Both the position numbers and the translations under genes were made by a program. Shown piece after piece: positions 39,854 to 54,800 of a stretch of 64,000 bases of DNA. The DNA is from Ficedula albicollis (Eukaryota > Chordata > Aves > Passeriformes > Muscicapidae): positions 6,983,537 to 7,047,536 of the forward strand of contig NC_021686.1 of assembly GCF_000247815.1 (NCBI RefSeq), written 5' to 3'. Below the pieces are notes generated by a model, which was not told where the DNA came from, did not search any database, and was given only the letters and a program-made list of their open reading frames with translations. Positions within the stretch are counted from its first letter, which is position 1, and every line of letters starts with the position of its first letter.

Positions 39854-42800
39854 CTGTAATAAAAAAACCCCACTATTGAATTAAAAAAGATAATGACATA
39901 ATATCCTCATGCTTATAACTTCCAACCATTTTTTGCCCACTTCAGGATGTATCCACAGTGAATTAAGTGCAGTAACATTTACTTTGCTGCTCCACTCACA
40001 CTTAACATACATCAGACTCTGGCAAGGCCTCCATGAATAACAGAGTATTTTTAAAAAGTCCCAGAATTCTGCTTTCAGTGATAGCTCAGCCAATTAATGA
40101 GTATTGATGAAAAAAGGAACCTATTTCTAGATGTTACCTTAACTTCCTTCATGTTTATAGTTCTTCTCATTAACTGGTATAATTATGGAACCAACACATT
40201 TCCTTGTCTAGAGAAGAATACCCAAACCAATTTTCAGTTTCATCCATTTAGTACTGTCCACACTGGTCAATCAAGAGTCCATGAGATGAACTGATGTGAT
40301 TAAGAAGCATTTATTCCCAATTCTAGAATCTAAAACTACACTTCTGTCAAGAAGTTCCATGTAAGATAGTGGCAGTAACAATAAAGGGAAACAAATCATA
40401 AGTTCCAATCTATTCTTAGACATGAATGAAGTCCAAAAATAAGACAAACAAATATGCAAGTAAATCCTCTAGCACAAGTGATGTTCCTAGCAGCAAAATT
40501 ATATGTGAAAATATATTTTGTGCTGGTTTTCCAAGCAAAAACCCACATCCTTCTCACCCTCCTGAAGTACATTACTAAACTAAACATTTTTCAGTGCAGA
40601 GCTTACTTACATTAAGTGCAACAGCCCTGAATGCTTTTTTTTTTTTTTCATAAAGATGATTATTAATGTAGCTTGAGTTGTTGCTTATCCCAGTCTACTC
40701 ACATTTTCTGCAGGTAACCTTGCAATTTGCTTTGAAAAAGAAAAAAAAAAAACTCCAAAGTTTTGGAGTATGGCTAAAGTATTTCAGCAGCCTAGAACCA
40801 GTCCCTCTGCCCTGGCATTCACTCCTGTCAAGATCCTTACATGACAGCAGTTACAAACTATTCCATTAATTACTTGGCACCACAACATTTCCCAATATTG
40901 TAATAGCTTCTTAGTCTACTAAGCCTAATTATGGCTGAAAGCCTTTCTTTTATTGCTGAGCTACTCTGTTTATTACTTTAGTTATTTCAATGCCTTTCTG
41001 ATAGCTCCATTTTTTTAACTGACAAAAAATTATTATTCGTTAATGTCTCTATGAAGTTCATGCACACATTTCCCAGTCATGTATCTTGATGTTTATAGTT
41101 GGTAACACATGCTTATATTTAACGAAATTTTACTATCAACATGCTTTAACTCCTACCTTATTCTATTCTTTGTATAATTTCAATAAACATGTTATGAACT
41201 TGCTCAACTCTTCCAATTTTGATAAAGTTTGTCTGTGCTAACCTAAGGTGTTATTTTAATCATTCGAATGCTGTAGAGATTATTGTAAAGGTCTGCCTGA
41301 CCTAATCTGCAAGCGTTGCAGTTCTGTAGCAGGCTGACTGTATGTGTTTTGGTAAATGTTTTCTTTAATAAGGAACTAGGCAAACTTTCAGAAATTTAGC
41401 TTCATTCAGGCTGGATAGCTTCTAACTTCTGTTCCTAAAAGAATTCTCATTTGATTACAGCAACGAGTTTTTATTACCAGGTTTTAAATTTCTACATCAC
41501 AGAGCTGTCAATGAGCTTACCTCCACTCTTGATGAGAATATCAAAAAGATCATCCATCTGCTGACTGTGTGCACTGGAAATCTGTAGTGCAGGAAAACAG
41601 GGTTACTCTCTTTCATGTGGTATTTCCTCCTACGCTCATTGTTCCTAGTTTCTCTCAACAGTATGTAACTACTAACCTATGATCAAGACTTAAATGCTTC
41701 ATATGAAATTGTCTGTCTAGAAAACAGATACTTTGGAGAGACATTTGCAGTCTCTGTGGTTGGTTTCAGTACAAAGGAATAGGGAAAAAGCATGACAAAG
41801 ACTTCATGAAGGCAACCTAGGAGAGAGGTCCAGGAAACCAGGGATCAGGAGAGTTACTGACCCCATTTTATACCAGGGTAATAATAACTGCAGCACACTG
41901 GGGTTGCAAACCCTGCTCTACTGTCTCTCAGAGATCACCTGTGAATGGCCATCATGTAAGATGCATTTTATCAGGTATCTTTGGGGTTTTTTCCCAGTTT
42001 GTAGGTTTATGTTCTTTTATTTTTTAAAGAGGGGGTGAGCTTTCAGGAGCTGCTTATCTCCGTTTCAAACAGCCATCCCCTAAATAACTGAACCTTAAGC
42101 AAAAGGTAACAAAACCCTCACAAACCCACTCATTCAAAAACAAGTCTAGAAAAAATGGAGACTTTCATGAAGGTCTGAAGAAGTGCTTTAAATCATTGCT
42201 ATACTCCAGGGATGGGAATTGATTTGTCCTCAGGAGATCTAGTGGGGAGCCCTTGGCTGACTGGTAGTAATGGAGTGACCTAAGACAACCTGTGTGCCCT
42301 CACTGTGCGGATGTCCTGCACACGCCAAGGACGCAGGAAAGGGCTTTAGACACCAGTAGCTGTGCTGCTAAGGACACAGGAAAGGGCTTTAGACACCAGT
42401 AGCTGTGCCTGAGATCTGCCACCACAGAAACTCAACCAACACTAGGGGCTACAAGGTTTTACCTTCTGGGATAGTTCTGAAACACACGAAATTAAGGATA
42501 CTTGTTGGTTTTTGTTTCCTCTGATACAAAGGAACTTTTACCCTTATCAAGGTAAACTGGCAAAGCACTACACAGGATTATTCACCAAGATCACTCAATA
42601 CAGACTCTTTTCAAGCAAGCACCTATGGTCATGTTTGCCTGTGTGCAAACACATTCACACACATTCTCCTCAAGTGTACTCACTTTGGAAAATACAAACA
42701 CCTTTCCCCTCTTAAGTGTGTGCTTTTGGTATCACGCATTCTCAAAACAAGTCATTTGAAGGCTAGTTACTGTTAGTAGCAATAGCAGCATTATCCCAAT

Positions 42801-45800
42801 TAGATGTATCACCAACTGGGAACTGTAAGACTTATTTACATATATGCTGCTTTAATAAAGGAATAATGAAACAGGAGTCCTGTAGTTAAATACAGTTATG
42901 AAACTAGTAACAGGGTATGTTAGAAAACCTTGACACAAAACAAAACAAAAAACCTAAAACAAGCAATAGTTTTGGTAATTATAGAGAAAAGCTTTGTTTT
43001 TAACAGACTAAAGAAAACAAGTACCTCACGCTGTGATGGCTGAATATTGCGGGTCTGTTTTATGGCCTCTTCGTAGCGAGGAGGATCTTTTGTCTTGGAC
43101 ACTGTGTTATTGAAGAGAGGTTGCTGAACAATGTAAGGCTGGGCTTGAGACGGGGACCCAGGCTGCATGAAATAACAAAATAATGACTTGACAATGTGAT
43201 TTAGTGAATTCAGGATGTATCCAGCTCTACAGATGATTCTATTTTTGTCACATCAATCTAGGTATTAGCGTAATCAGAAGGATAAAAAGTTTCTTTCTCC
43301 CTTTCTCACACATATGCACACATTATTAAAATCTACAAAACATTCTTCCTGAAGTGTACTGCCATGTAAATAGTTACATGTTTTATAAGAATAATAATAC
43401 AAACCTGAACTTTATGGAAGATTGTTGGGATATCCTTACCTTGTTGGGAGCAGCAGATCCATTCTGGACAGAGGGGACCTGATTACCACCAGGGTGAATG
43501 TTAGAATGTGATGTTTTATTAATAAAAGATTGTGAAGGTGTTGAAACTGGTGCAGTCTGATAGGAAAATACTGCATTTGATGTGGCAGGTGGAAAAACCT
43601 GAAAAGGATTAACAGATCAGTCTTAGATTGTGGGGTTTTTACTTTTAAAAAAGGTAACACTGGATAAATTACATTAATGAAATATAAGAACTTTTTTCCT
43701 AAAATACTTCCTTGCTTAAATTCCCTATTAAGTGACTGTTATTTATACTGATTTTTCCTTTCAGTGGAATAATTTCTAAATACAGAATAGTTAGTTTCTG
43801 AAAGAAACTTTGTGCTCTGACGTACTTTCATTCATCACTAGTTAATAAAAACATTTTCCTGCAATTTTCCAGGAAGCATGAGGAAAGTGTATGGACCACT
43901 TCAATAGCATATCCATGATTTCCCCACCTAGTGGACAGTCAATAATATAAGCTTATTTCTGACCTGATACAAGCTGTACATGTATCCACACTTGTGCTCT
44001 TCTGCTGGATTTAAGACAGAATGGTTTTGTCTGTGCCATATAATTCTAATTTTTTTGGAAAGTAACTACAGGTATCTATGAAGACTGAGGGAGAGGCAAA
44101 AAATAAAATGGATGAACACAGATATCAACTATAAGTTTGGTTACTGGTGTATTAAACTTTTTATTTCTTCAACTGGTAATCCACATAAACATTGCAAATG
44201 ATTCCCAGCAGTATCCTGCTTCTCATACTTTTGAGTTAAAGGAGATGAAGAGAAGCTATGAGTGCATCAGCACATAAGGCTGTTTTAAATTCAGTATTGC
44301 TTCCAAATACCTTTATGACAAAGGTGACAAATCTTAGATCATGCATGGAGAGGTCTAATGCTGAATGCGTGAGGGGTGTCCTGATCTGTTGTATCACATC
44401 AGTATTTTCGTTCTGATGTAAAAACCAGTGCAATAGCAGGCTGCAAACTGTGCTGGGAAGTGTGGTCTTCATGACAACCGATCTAAATAGTGGGGAGGAC
44501 CAGAAGGTACAGATCTTGGTTATGTCCTGCAGACATTTCAAGGAACTTGGAGGCAGCAATGGCAGCAAGCTACCAGTCTGTGGCACAAGTACATGCCTCA
44601 GAATGACTGGAAAATTTCTCTAGAGGACCTGTTGAATTAACAAGGTAAGATCAGCCCCTCACCAAATCACAGAGAACCTGCATGAAATCTACTTTTTGGA
44701 TGTATGTCAGTTTTGACTTCTGGAGGATAACCTCAATGTCCATGAAATTAAAACAGATTAACAAGCGGTCTGAAGAGTATTGATATTCCTTTAGCTGTGT
44801 CCCCTTTTATTAGCCAGCTCTCTAGAGAATGGCAAAGCACAGTCACACAACTTCTAATGTAAGTTCTTATCTGGAACAGAGCCCAGACAGAGGCAGATAA
44901 GGTGACACTGCTCAGGTACAATCCCCAAATCACAGCAGAACATGGGGTTCATGATGCACACTTTTGTAAACTGAAATAAGAACTTTGAAGGCTGAGATAT
45001 AACAGTTACTTAATATACTGTAAAAATTACCCTCTTCATCTTAGACTTTAAGTTGTTTCTGAATTATCTGTCCCTAGGGGCAGGCTGAAAAACCTTAAAA
45101 AATAGAAGCCCTACAGTCAATAGCAATAGCAATACTGATAAGAATGCAATAAAGGTCCAAAACTAATCTCCACATTCTTAATAATAGAGGTAAGTCTGGA
45201 AGAGGCCCAGAAAAGAAAACCTTTTCTTTTGTGATGACTGGTGCTGATGGGTTGATATTCAGTTCCCATATGAATATGACTGGTGTGGCAGTCACAACTG
45301 TGCATCCAGTGCGGAGGAACATCTGTTGGAATGGGACATTACAGAGTTGATTGTTTTTGGTAGAGAGGAAGAGAAGGATCCCTCTGAATCATACCCTGCA
45401 TTCCTTAGGAAGAGGTATGGCAGGATTTTGACTCACTGGAATTACCATCCAGGATCTGAGTCCATAGCTTTCTTCATAAGGAGTGATGAAGTCAACAAGG
45501 AAAGTAAGAAAACCAAAATTAACTTCTATAAAAGAATGAATCTCTGAAGTCACAGGTAAGAACTGCCTATGAGAATCTCCCATTTAGAGCCAGTGGCAAA
45601 TAAGAGAAATTGACTGGAATATACCTGGTACACACCACTTGTGCCAAGCGTGAGGAAGGATGTGTAAGAGTCATGCCCTAAGTATACCATTAAGATAAAA
45701 AGTCTTTAGACAATGTATTTATTTGCAACTGAAAAATAAAGTCCTGCATGGACTAAAATTTTGGAAAGAGAAGGAGTTACAAGCCCGTTGTATCACACAG

Positions 45801-48800
45801 AAAAACATGGTACAGATGTTAGGTGACTTGATCATTTGTATATAACACAGATGACACATAAAAGATTCTAAAAGCACTGTCTAGAACTAGAATATACAAC
45901 TATTTATCTTAATTTTTATTGCTATCCACAAACCTTTCTGATTTGTTGGGTCTGACCAAGTGCATGCTGCGTGATGGTATTTTGTTTTGATTGTGGAGTA
46001 TGCATCTGAGGTGCTGTCTGCACCAGGCCAGAAGAAGAAATAGGAGCAGGTATTTGTGATGGGGTCTGTATTCCAGCTTGTGATTGAGCCTAAAGGATGA
46101 AGATAAAATAATTGAATTATTTGTATCTCACGGTAAGTTACATCATGTAGAAATCTATTGCACACCTTATGCAGAATAGCAGTAACAGGTATTCTGGGAG
46201 GGATGAGTGTGAACTGTACAGGAAACCAAACTGTTACTTTGCTTGGTACTGAGGAGTTCCCAGCTAAAAGGTGAAGTTTATTCTGCCAACAGAGTTTAAG
46301 ACAAAGACAAATTGGAGATAGCCTAGCAGACACTGGTGAAAATAACAGGGGATAGAGAGCATAAATCAGTAAGAAAGGACTGTAAGAATTGCCATGAGTA
46401 ACCAGAAGACAAAACTGATGATGCAAGGAAAAGGTTGCTTTTAAGACCATGGTAATTTTTAATGGCAAATGAATGGCAAGAAGTGTGTCCAACCTCATGA
46501 AAAACAATTTTAATTGGTAGTGGAAAACTTTCTGGAGTGTCGGTGAAGTATAATACCAGGACAAGCTGCTTAAGGTTGTTACAGAATTCTAGCAGGGTTT
46601 TAGAACAATTCAGGTGGAGATCTGGGTGTACAGCTCCTACAGTTCTTGCACTGTAGACTGGGGCCCATCCTCACCAAAATTTTCAACTCCTCATAAAGAT
46701 TGCTGGATGTGCTGCTGCACAGGCTTGCAGCAAGCCTGGGCCCACAGCATGCACAACAGCCAGGGACACACTGCAGCTGGAAGAATACGTTGCTGCCATG
46801 ATGGGTGGCAAGGGATGTCCCAACAATGCCACTGGGAAATGCATTACTGCTTAATTCTACCTCAGACCAACAGGTTACACTGATTCAGCTTGGTCAGATT
46901 ACTCTTATACCTCTGAATTTATAGCCTGTCTTGGTTTATGGTGTATTTATTCACTACCTATAATCAGCCTAGAAATAATACTCGCGTAACCATGGTTTCT
47001 TTTTCTAAGTCCACAGGAGAGTTCTACAACCTGGTATTCACATTTTTAAATATATTGAAACACCACCACACAAGGTAGTTCACATATGTTTTGCTAAAGA
47101 GGGCTATCTCAAAGTACTGAGACTGTAGCTCTCTATTACAATTTGCAGTTAACAAAATGATACTGCTACTATAAATCAAATTGTGCATGGAGGCAGTACA
47201 TGGCAAGACAATTGCTTTTCAGGAAAGAGTATCTGGGAACAAAAGTTGCAAAGAAACAAGTATTAGAAGCAGGTATTACAAGATTGGCTCAAGCTTTTCT
47301 ACTGTTTCCCTTAAGCAGAAACAGGCTAAGCCTGATTTTTAAGTTAATCTTACAAGCAGCACATTTACCTATTTACACTAAATTATGAAATACTGCCATG
47401 ATGGTTACATGATAAATAAATAAAAAAACCCTTACCTGCAGCTTGATATTTCCAACTGGTAACTGCACTGCAGTAGCAGCATTTGGTGCCTGGATGGACA
47501 ATGGGAGCAGCAGCTGGGCAGTTCCTTGGGTAGTTAATAAAGCTTGAGGCTGGGCAACAACTGCAGTTTGTGGCTGCCTTTGTGGACTAACATAAAACTG
47601 AGAAATGGCATTTTGAGATTCTGCTTTGGCCACAGGTATCTCCTGCTTGATAACAACTGCCTTTTTGGCAACTGGATTCTGGCCAGCAGTGTACACTGAC
47701 TGTCCTATGGAATGGCTGGCTACAGGTACAGATTGACTTGTACTTGAGCAGTCAGCAGGAGCAGTTTCCTCTTTGACAGCAGCACTGAACTGCTTCTGCT
47801 CCAAAGCAGCTGAGTTACCAAAAGTCTGAGACTGTTGCTGTTGTCCCCTTTTTTCAACCTCAAGTTGCATTTTCAATACTTCCACAAGTTTTTGCTCTTG
47901 TTCCAGTTTTCTTTTGAGCTCTTCAATCTGTTTTTCTTTTTCTTGAAGCTTGCGATCTTTTTCTGCTACATCAAACTCCATGGTTGAGATGCTTCCACTG
48001 CTGCGATTCTGATTATCCTCGTTTGTACTTGCTCTCAGAGGTGAAGTGCTTAGGAACTGGGACGGTGACATCATGGTCATTTCTGGGAAAGTGTCTGCCA
48101 TACTTGTATCATCTGTGCTTAGACTTGACTGTTCGGAAGGAGAGGGAGATATGGGCAAGGGAGAGCTGATGCTTTCAGTATTTACTGCTTTGCTGCCAGG
48201 TCCAGTAGATGTTTTTTCTGGAGGGAAGGTGGATATCGTATTAGCCACTGGTTTGTTTAGTGTTGCAACAGGAAATGCCACAGTCACTTCCCCAGTGTTA
48301 CCTGTGGCCCCACTAGAAGTGGTCACTGTCACAGAGGTACTTGTAGCAACCCCATTGTTGTTAAGATCTTGATAGGTTTTCAGGCGCTCAATAAGATCTG
48401 TTTTTGTTCCAGACACTGGTAATCCCCTCAGTTTCAATTCCATTTTAAGCTCTGCTACCTAAAATAAAATAAAATAAAATAAAACAAAACACTATAATAA
48501 AAAGGGAAACTATTAAAACTTACTGATATGCATTCTTACTACATCTTAATAATGAATAGTATTTTCATTAGTGTATTTGCCAGTTATTACACCTCTGGGT
48601 TCTGTCCGTATGCATTATCTATGAACACATTTCCATGACCTCCTACTTCAGTTTTTAACTGGCCAAAATCTTAGCAGTGTTCAGTTTTACAGTGAATAGT
48701 AGCAAACTGATGATGTTTTTTCATAAATAATCAACATGGAAAAATGCACCTACAGCTCCAATTCTGAGCTAAAAACCTCTGAAGCAAACCAGCAGACAAT

Positions 48801-51800
48801 GGCAGCAGTGCAGATAAAAGCAGTGAAAAGCAGCACGCTGAGCCCCTTTGTTACACCATCAAGACAGACAGATCTGTTTCTGAGAAACTTTATCAGGTCA
48901 GTTGATGATTCGATAGACCCATCAAACACAGAAGGCTCTCTTGCTAATTAGCAACCTAACAGTTACCCTATGTGCCATCTGGGTTTCTTTTACACAGACA
49001 GTATAAGCAGTCAGAATTACTTTCTGACAGAAAAATGTTCTCAGTTTTTTCCAATAAGCTTACAGACAAAGTAAAGTGCAAATGTGTTGAGTGTAAATTA
49101 ATTCTGTGATTCAAAATATCAGTTAAAGAAAAGCAGTCACAAAGAATGGCTTCTGTTTATCATAAACATGCACCCCAGCTAACTGCAAAGTTGGGGTTCT
49201 CTGCATGTTAGAGCTACCTCTAATAGAACAAAAGGTAGTATTTCAGTATTCAGCCAGCCTGGAATTTACTTTGGATGTATTTTTGATTTGGAAATGATGA
49301 AAAGTCACAGCAATACATTTTACATCTCCAAAACCCACAGCAGTTTTACATTAAATAACTCCCTAGCCAATGACTATGAGCTGTTTCCCCCAGTCTGGTA
49401 CCCTCTACTCTTCAGAGTGCATTCTGTTTTTTCTCTTTATCAGCAATTAATTTCTGAACTCTTAATCAGAACTGACATAGCTGATTCAGTGGTAAAACTA
49501 CCACCAGCAGGTCCACAAGGAAGGCTTATGTTAGTGCTATGACATCAGCAGGAATTCCAATAAATTGTGCAGAAATAGTAAGTGAACAGCTTTAATGACT
49601 GTAAAGTACAATTTTAGTCACTAACTTACACATCTTTACAAGTTTTTAAAAATTTAAAGATTGGAAATCTTATTTGAAACGCTGTTGTTTGAATGGCATT
49701 TTATAGATTTAATTAATATTAAAAGATTGGCTTTAACTTAGGACAATACATTATTATCTTGAGAATCTGATCTTCCAAAATTTCTTCTTTTTATCCCTTC
49801 AAATCTAAAAAATCCTCCCTCCCACCCCTCACAAACCTTGGTAAAGGCAGAGAGAAAGAAATGAATTGCCCACTAGATGTCCCTGCCCTGCCACTGAGGT
49901 TTGGCACATTCCTGCAGCTGCTGAATCCTAAACTCCCACAAGCTGCTTCAGATTTGTCCCTCACAGTCTTTATTCCTGCTAATGTATTTCAGAAGGAAGA
50001 AGAACCTATGCAATGCCCTCACAGTGCAACCTGAACAGTCTACCCAGTCATAGTGAGGGACCTATACAACGTAACTGAAATTCCTCCTCTCCTAATTCTT
50101 TGGGAAAGAAATGTCATTTCTGGAATATATGCATATGAGGAATCAAATATTTCAGTCCAGGAGGGCCGTGTATGAAAACTTTGATAATCTTATTCTAACC
50201 AATTAGGAGGAAAGTTTTCATATATTTTTTCATATATTCTCAACAGTAACAGTTAACAAGTCATGAATTACAGTAATGCACAGGAATAGACAAATTCCTC
50301 TTATTTTTTACCTTCAAGTCATCCAAGCTTGAAGGTAGAGGACCTGGCTTCCTGCTAGGAACATTACTGTTCTGTCTTGGTGAGCTGGCAGCTGATGTTG
50401 GTGTACTGTTGTTCAAAGTATTCAGTGGTGAATTCCCATTGTTGCTCTGTTTGTCATTCAGTGGCCTTCAAATAATAGGAAAAAGAGGGACAAGAATGTC
50501 AGTGCTAAATATATTATGTTTTCCAATCAAAAGGCTGTGATTCTGAATATCATGTCTATGAAGCTAATGAACACATTAACTTTTTTTACAAGTCCATGCT
50601 TAACTTAAAACATTGCTGTTAAGTATTTTTAGAAAAACAAAACAGATAAGAAAACAGAGAGTAGTATGTTGCTATTTTTGTTTAGTTTTGCAATTAAGCA
50701 TACCAATATATGCTTCATAGTTTTGATTATTGTCATGGTATCCCTGAAGAACACTATGGACTGCAAACTCATTTTACACAAATTAATCACCAGCCAGGGC
50801 AATGAGTTAGTTTTTTTGTCTGGCATCCATCAAAACCACCCCCCAATACTGAACTCTGTGTATCAACCCTTCCATGTCCACAGCATGGACTTACATAAAG
50901 CAGTTCACCTTGAAGATGATACATTTTTATCAGCTGTACTCAAAAATCTCATGTAAGGATTCTAAGTAATCATAAAAAATTAAAAATGCCACCATTTACA
51001 CTAAGTACCATAAGTCAGCTCTTTTATTTCGTTCAGCTGATTTATGAAGAAATGTTTCTGAAATGTCAGTAAATGGAACATAAGAAGCGTGGGCAAGCAG
51101 GCAGAAACATCACCAGTCCAAATGTTAGGATACATGGTAATTATAAATACAACCACAGATGGTAGCTTTAACTTTTCTAGCCTCACTTGCTGAAGAAAAA
51201 GAACTCAGTGAAACTAATTTAAAAAAAAAAATTGAAAGTCAATTTGAATTTAGGGTTGTGTGACTGTGGCATGTTACACTTTAGCATTTCTAGGAAAAGA
51301 CTGGTCTTACATGATGAGAATCAAACTCTGCAGATAGTCAACTTATTTTGTTATGGGGTGCTGGCAATTCTTTAAACATTTATTTTTTTGACTGCTTCTA
51401 CCTATATATCAGTGAGTATACGTCTCACTGTTAAAAGTGCTAAAGATCAGTACTACTGAGGAACTCATATAAGCATTAGAGATGAAGCTATAAACGACAG
51501 ATCTTGCCAAATTTTAAATGACTGTTATGTCTTATTTGTAAACTGCAAAAATGTGGTTTGTGAATTTAATGTAAAAAAAATAAACCCACAAGAAGAGTGT
51601 ATGTCTTTGTTAAAGACATGGTCTGCAAGCTTCTCTCCTGCTCTGCCTCCCTGTATCACATTTCAATGACAATGGTGTCAAAACTTTCTTGATTTTGCAC
51701 AAACGCTTTTGAGTTTCAAATATGCATTTGGTCAGAAAAAATGCATCTGACAGGTAAGATGTTCTGTTTCCATGTCACATAAAAATAACTAGGACCACTT

Positions 51801-54800
51801 CAAGGCTTATCAGACTTCAGGATTATTTTAACAAGAGAACAACCTCACCACCTTGTTAAATAAGGCAAATCATACCCATAGTGGCACAACGCCATTTCAG
51901 GTTTTCCTGGGTTCCAACTGTCTCTTTAACATTTGCAAACCATGTTTACTTCCAAAGCCCTAAGCCTATCACTGATGTATATGTTTTTTCTTTAAAGGAC
52001 ACAAACAATGCTTCACATACTTCAGCGGTGCAGGTAGAATTGTCTGGTAGTTGTAGTGTTGTTGCTGTTGGCTCAGGATCTGCAGCTGCAAAAACAGTTG
52101 CTGCTGTTGTAGCAGACGAGCATAGTTGGAGTCCATCTGTGGCTCATTTTTCTCACCTTTCTGATCAGGTGGAATATATTGATGATACTTCAATTTTTTC
52201 ACCCTTGGCTTAGGTTCTTTACATTTCTTGCTGCGATGTTTATCATTTGGGTTCTTTGGGTGGCTTTGCTGTTTATGGATGGAAAAGACAGAAACAAAAC
52301 CACAACAGATGTCACTTAAAGTTATGCATGGCTTAGAGATGCAGCATACCAGAGCACTTTTACCGTAGAGAGCTGCTGAAAACAATTGCACTTGATCCAT
52401 CCCCAAATGAACCTTGAGGGTTAACATACTCCAGCTGGCTTATGCCCTGCACAAGGAGGGGTCATCAAATCACAATTTGTGAATGTTTTTTTAAAGGTGG
52501 CACAGCTAAGGGATTCTACCAGTCATGACCTGTTATTGCAAAGAGGCATTCTTCTTAAGCAGGGAAGTTCAAAGCCACTTAGCAGGTTGTGGAATTAAAA
52601 GCCAGTATTCTAAATTCCATCTGTAAACATCTTAGGTACTTAGAGGTATGGACTAAAAACACAGACAGACACTCCTATGAATTACAGGCAACAATATCTT
52701 CATAACCCTAAGTGGTAAAACTCTCTTCCTTTACAAGCTCTTTGAAATTATTTTGAGGGAAAAATTGAAGGCAGTTACCTAATCATACAGAAGGTATAAA
52801 AGCAGAAATGCTGTGTTGGTCCATGCACGTTTACTACACAGACAGCCTCTTTTGGAGCACATCTGAATTTGCCATTAAGGTCCTGCATTAAGTAAAGTGG
52901 TACAAATCCAGTGATTTCAAAGGATATAGCCAAATTGATATTAGAAATTGACTGCCAGAGGTCATCCTTATTCATCATCCTTACACATTTAACTGAGTTA
53001 ATTTCATGTAGGTAAGTAGAAGTCTACATACATATATTCATTAACACAGCTGAAGACAGTGAAATTACTGAAATGAAACATTATGCACATCTAAAAGAAT
53101 GTATTTGAAAGGGTTTTCTAATGCTGCTGGCTAAGTCAGTGCAGAGAAGAGAACTGAGTATATTTTTCTGATATTCAACAAGGATACAGTAACTTCTCAC
53201 TCATAATGCATCTACTTATACATTAAACCAACTAAGAAAATAGTTGTGGAAGAGGAGCAATGCTGTTCACCACTTTGGTTACAGGTAGACTGTGAATGCA
53301 GTGACTCTTTCCATTCAACTATCCTCCATACAAAACTATATTAGAAGGCAGATAGAAATAGAAAGTAGAAACTCTGTATTGCAAAAACCTATTGTCCTTA
53401 TTTCTTAAAAGCTTCCATAGGAATGCACAATTCTGCCTGAAAACTTTTGTCAGCTGTAAGCACCTCTTGGAACAATGAGCTGGTCCCTACAAGGGTTCCT
53501 GGCTGACCAAAAGCTTTGAGTCACCAGCCCAGAATGCTCTCCTCAACACCAGCAGAAGTTGTTCTTAGCTATAGGCACTTGTAAGGTTACTTGTGTAGTT
53601 TTCCATTAAATACAGCCCTGTGTTTAGGCCACAGATGAAGAATGTTGTCCCCAGGGGCCATAGTTCCAGGTACCCACCTTCACTAACGTTGGCCCAGGCT
53701 TTGCTGCTGATACAGTGGTTGTGGTCAAGGTGGTTGCAGCAGTGGAACGAGTCACATGCTGTTCGATTGTAGAGGGAGTTTTGAGGAATTCAGGAACTGG
53801 AGAGGTTAAAGGTGGATACTAGTATTAAAAAAATATAAGGAAAAGAGAAACATTAAAAACATCGACCACCTGAGTAGCTGGAAAAAATGTGAAAAAGTTA
53901 AGACAATTTACTACCATGTCAAATTCACAAGATATTTTTCGGAGGAATGGTGAAAGCAGAACTCCTCTACAGTGTACAAGTATTCTGTAAGGGCACATTT
54001 TGGCACAATTCAAATATAGCAAATAAAATAAAATGGTTTCTTACTTTGACTTCTTAGTTAGCTAAGAAGACACTGCTTTATTACTATAAAATTAAGGCCT
54101 TCAGTATTTTTTGTCTGTGGAGTCAGATTTTTGTGTATACAAGGAGAATCTTGCCACCCAAACAAGCACAAGAAAAACATTGCTTTCATAAAAGTCAAAC
54201 TTCAACACAGGCAAAAAAACTTATTGTTTCAGAATGATAACACAACACAGCAGGACAGCAGGTGTATTTTCACTGTTCCTTTGGTATTTTCACAGAACCC
54301 ACCTGACTCTGCCAGGAGGTGAATTTCTTCTGTATCTTATGCCAGCAGAAGTGTAAACCCAAGCTTTGCTCATCTTGAATTTTTCATACCAATTTTTATT
54401 GTGCTGAAATTGGTTGTGACTTTAAGTCTTAAAGAAACCTTATGATTTCCTTCTGTGGTGAATATCCCTCTGATGGAATATAGACTCTACATAAAGAGAT
54501 CTCAGTCCTTGTGTTCCTAGATACCCAAAGAAATTTCTACTCTTTTCTCACAAACAGATTTTTCATTCTCTGATTATCTTTACCTGTTACAGGTAACTGT
54601 GCTAACAGTTTTCATTAGTCTTTCTTGGATATAAGAAACTGAAAACGTACAGGACATTCCATGTAGGGTCTCACTGCATCCTTACAGTGGCATTAGCACT
54701 TCTACTGGAATCATCTCTTCTGACAGACTTGCAGTTTTACAGAGGATGTCCACAGTAGCTCCTGACTTCAGTGCTGAACACTGCACCCCAGCTCTCTCTC

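Noticed and set aside
44236..44586. 116-codon minus-strand frame in an MRTFB intron
   Set aside because: No similarity recognised, no matching splice sites, and the known exon order is complete without it.
46614..46883. GC-richer intronic frame of 89 codons, possible processed pseudogene
   Set aside because: I could not match it to any protein family. The residue pattern is not distinctive enough to claim a pseudogene.
47984..48372. Plus-strand frames of 61 and 108 codons
   Set aside because: They are antisense shadows of the large MRTFB exon.
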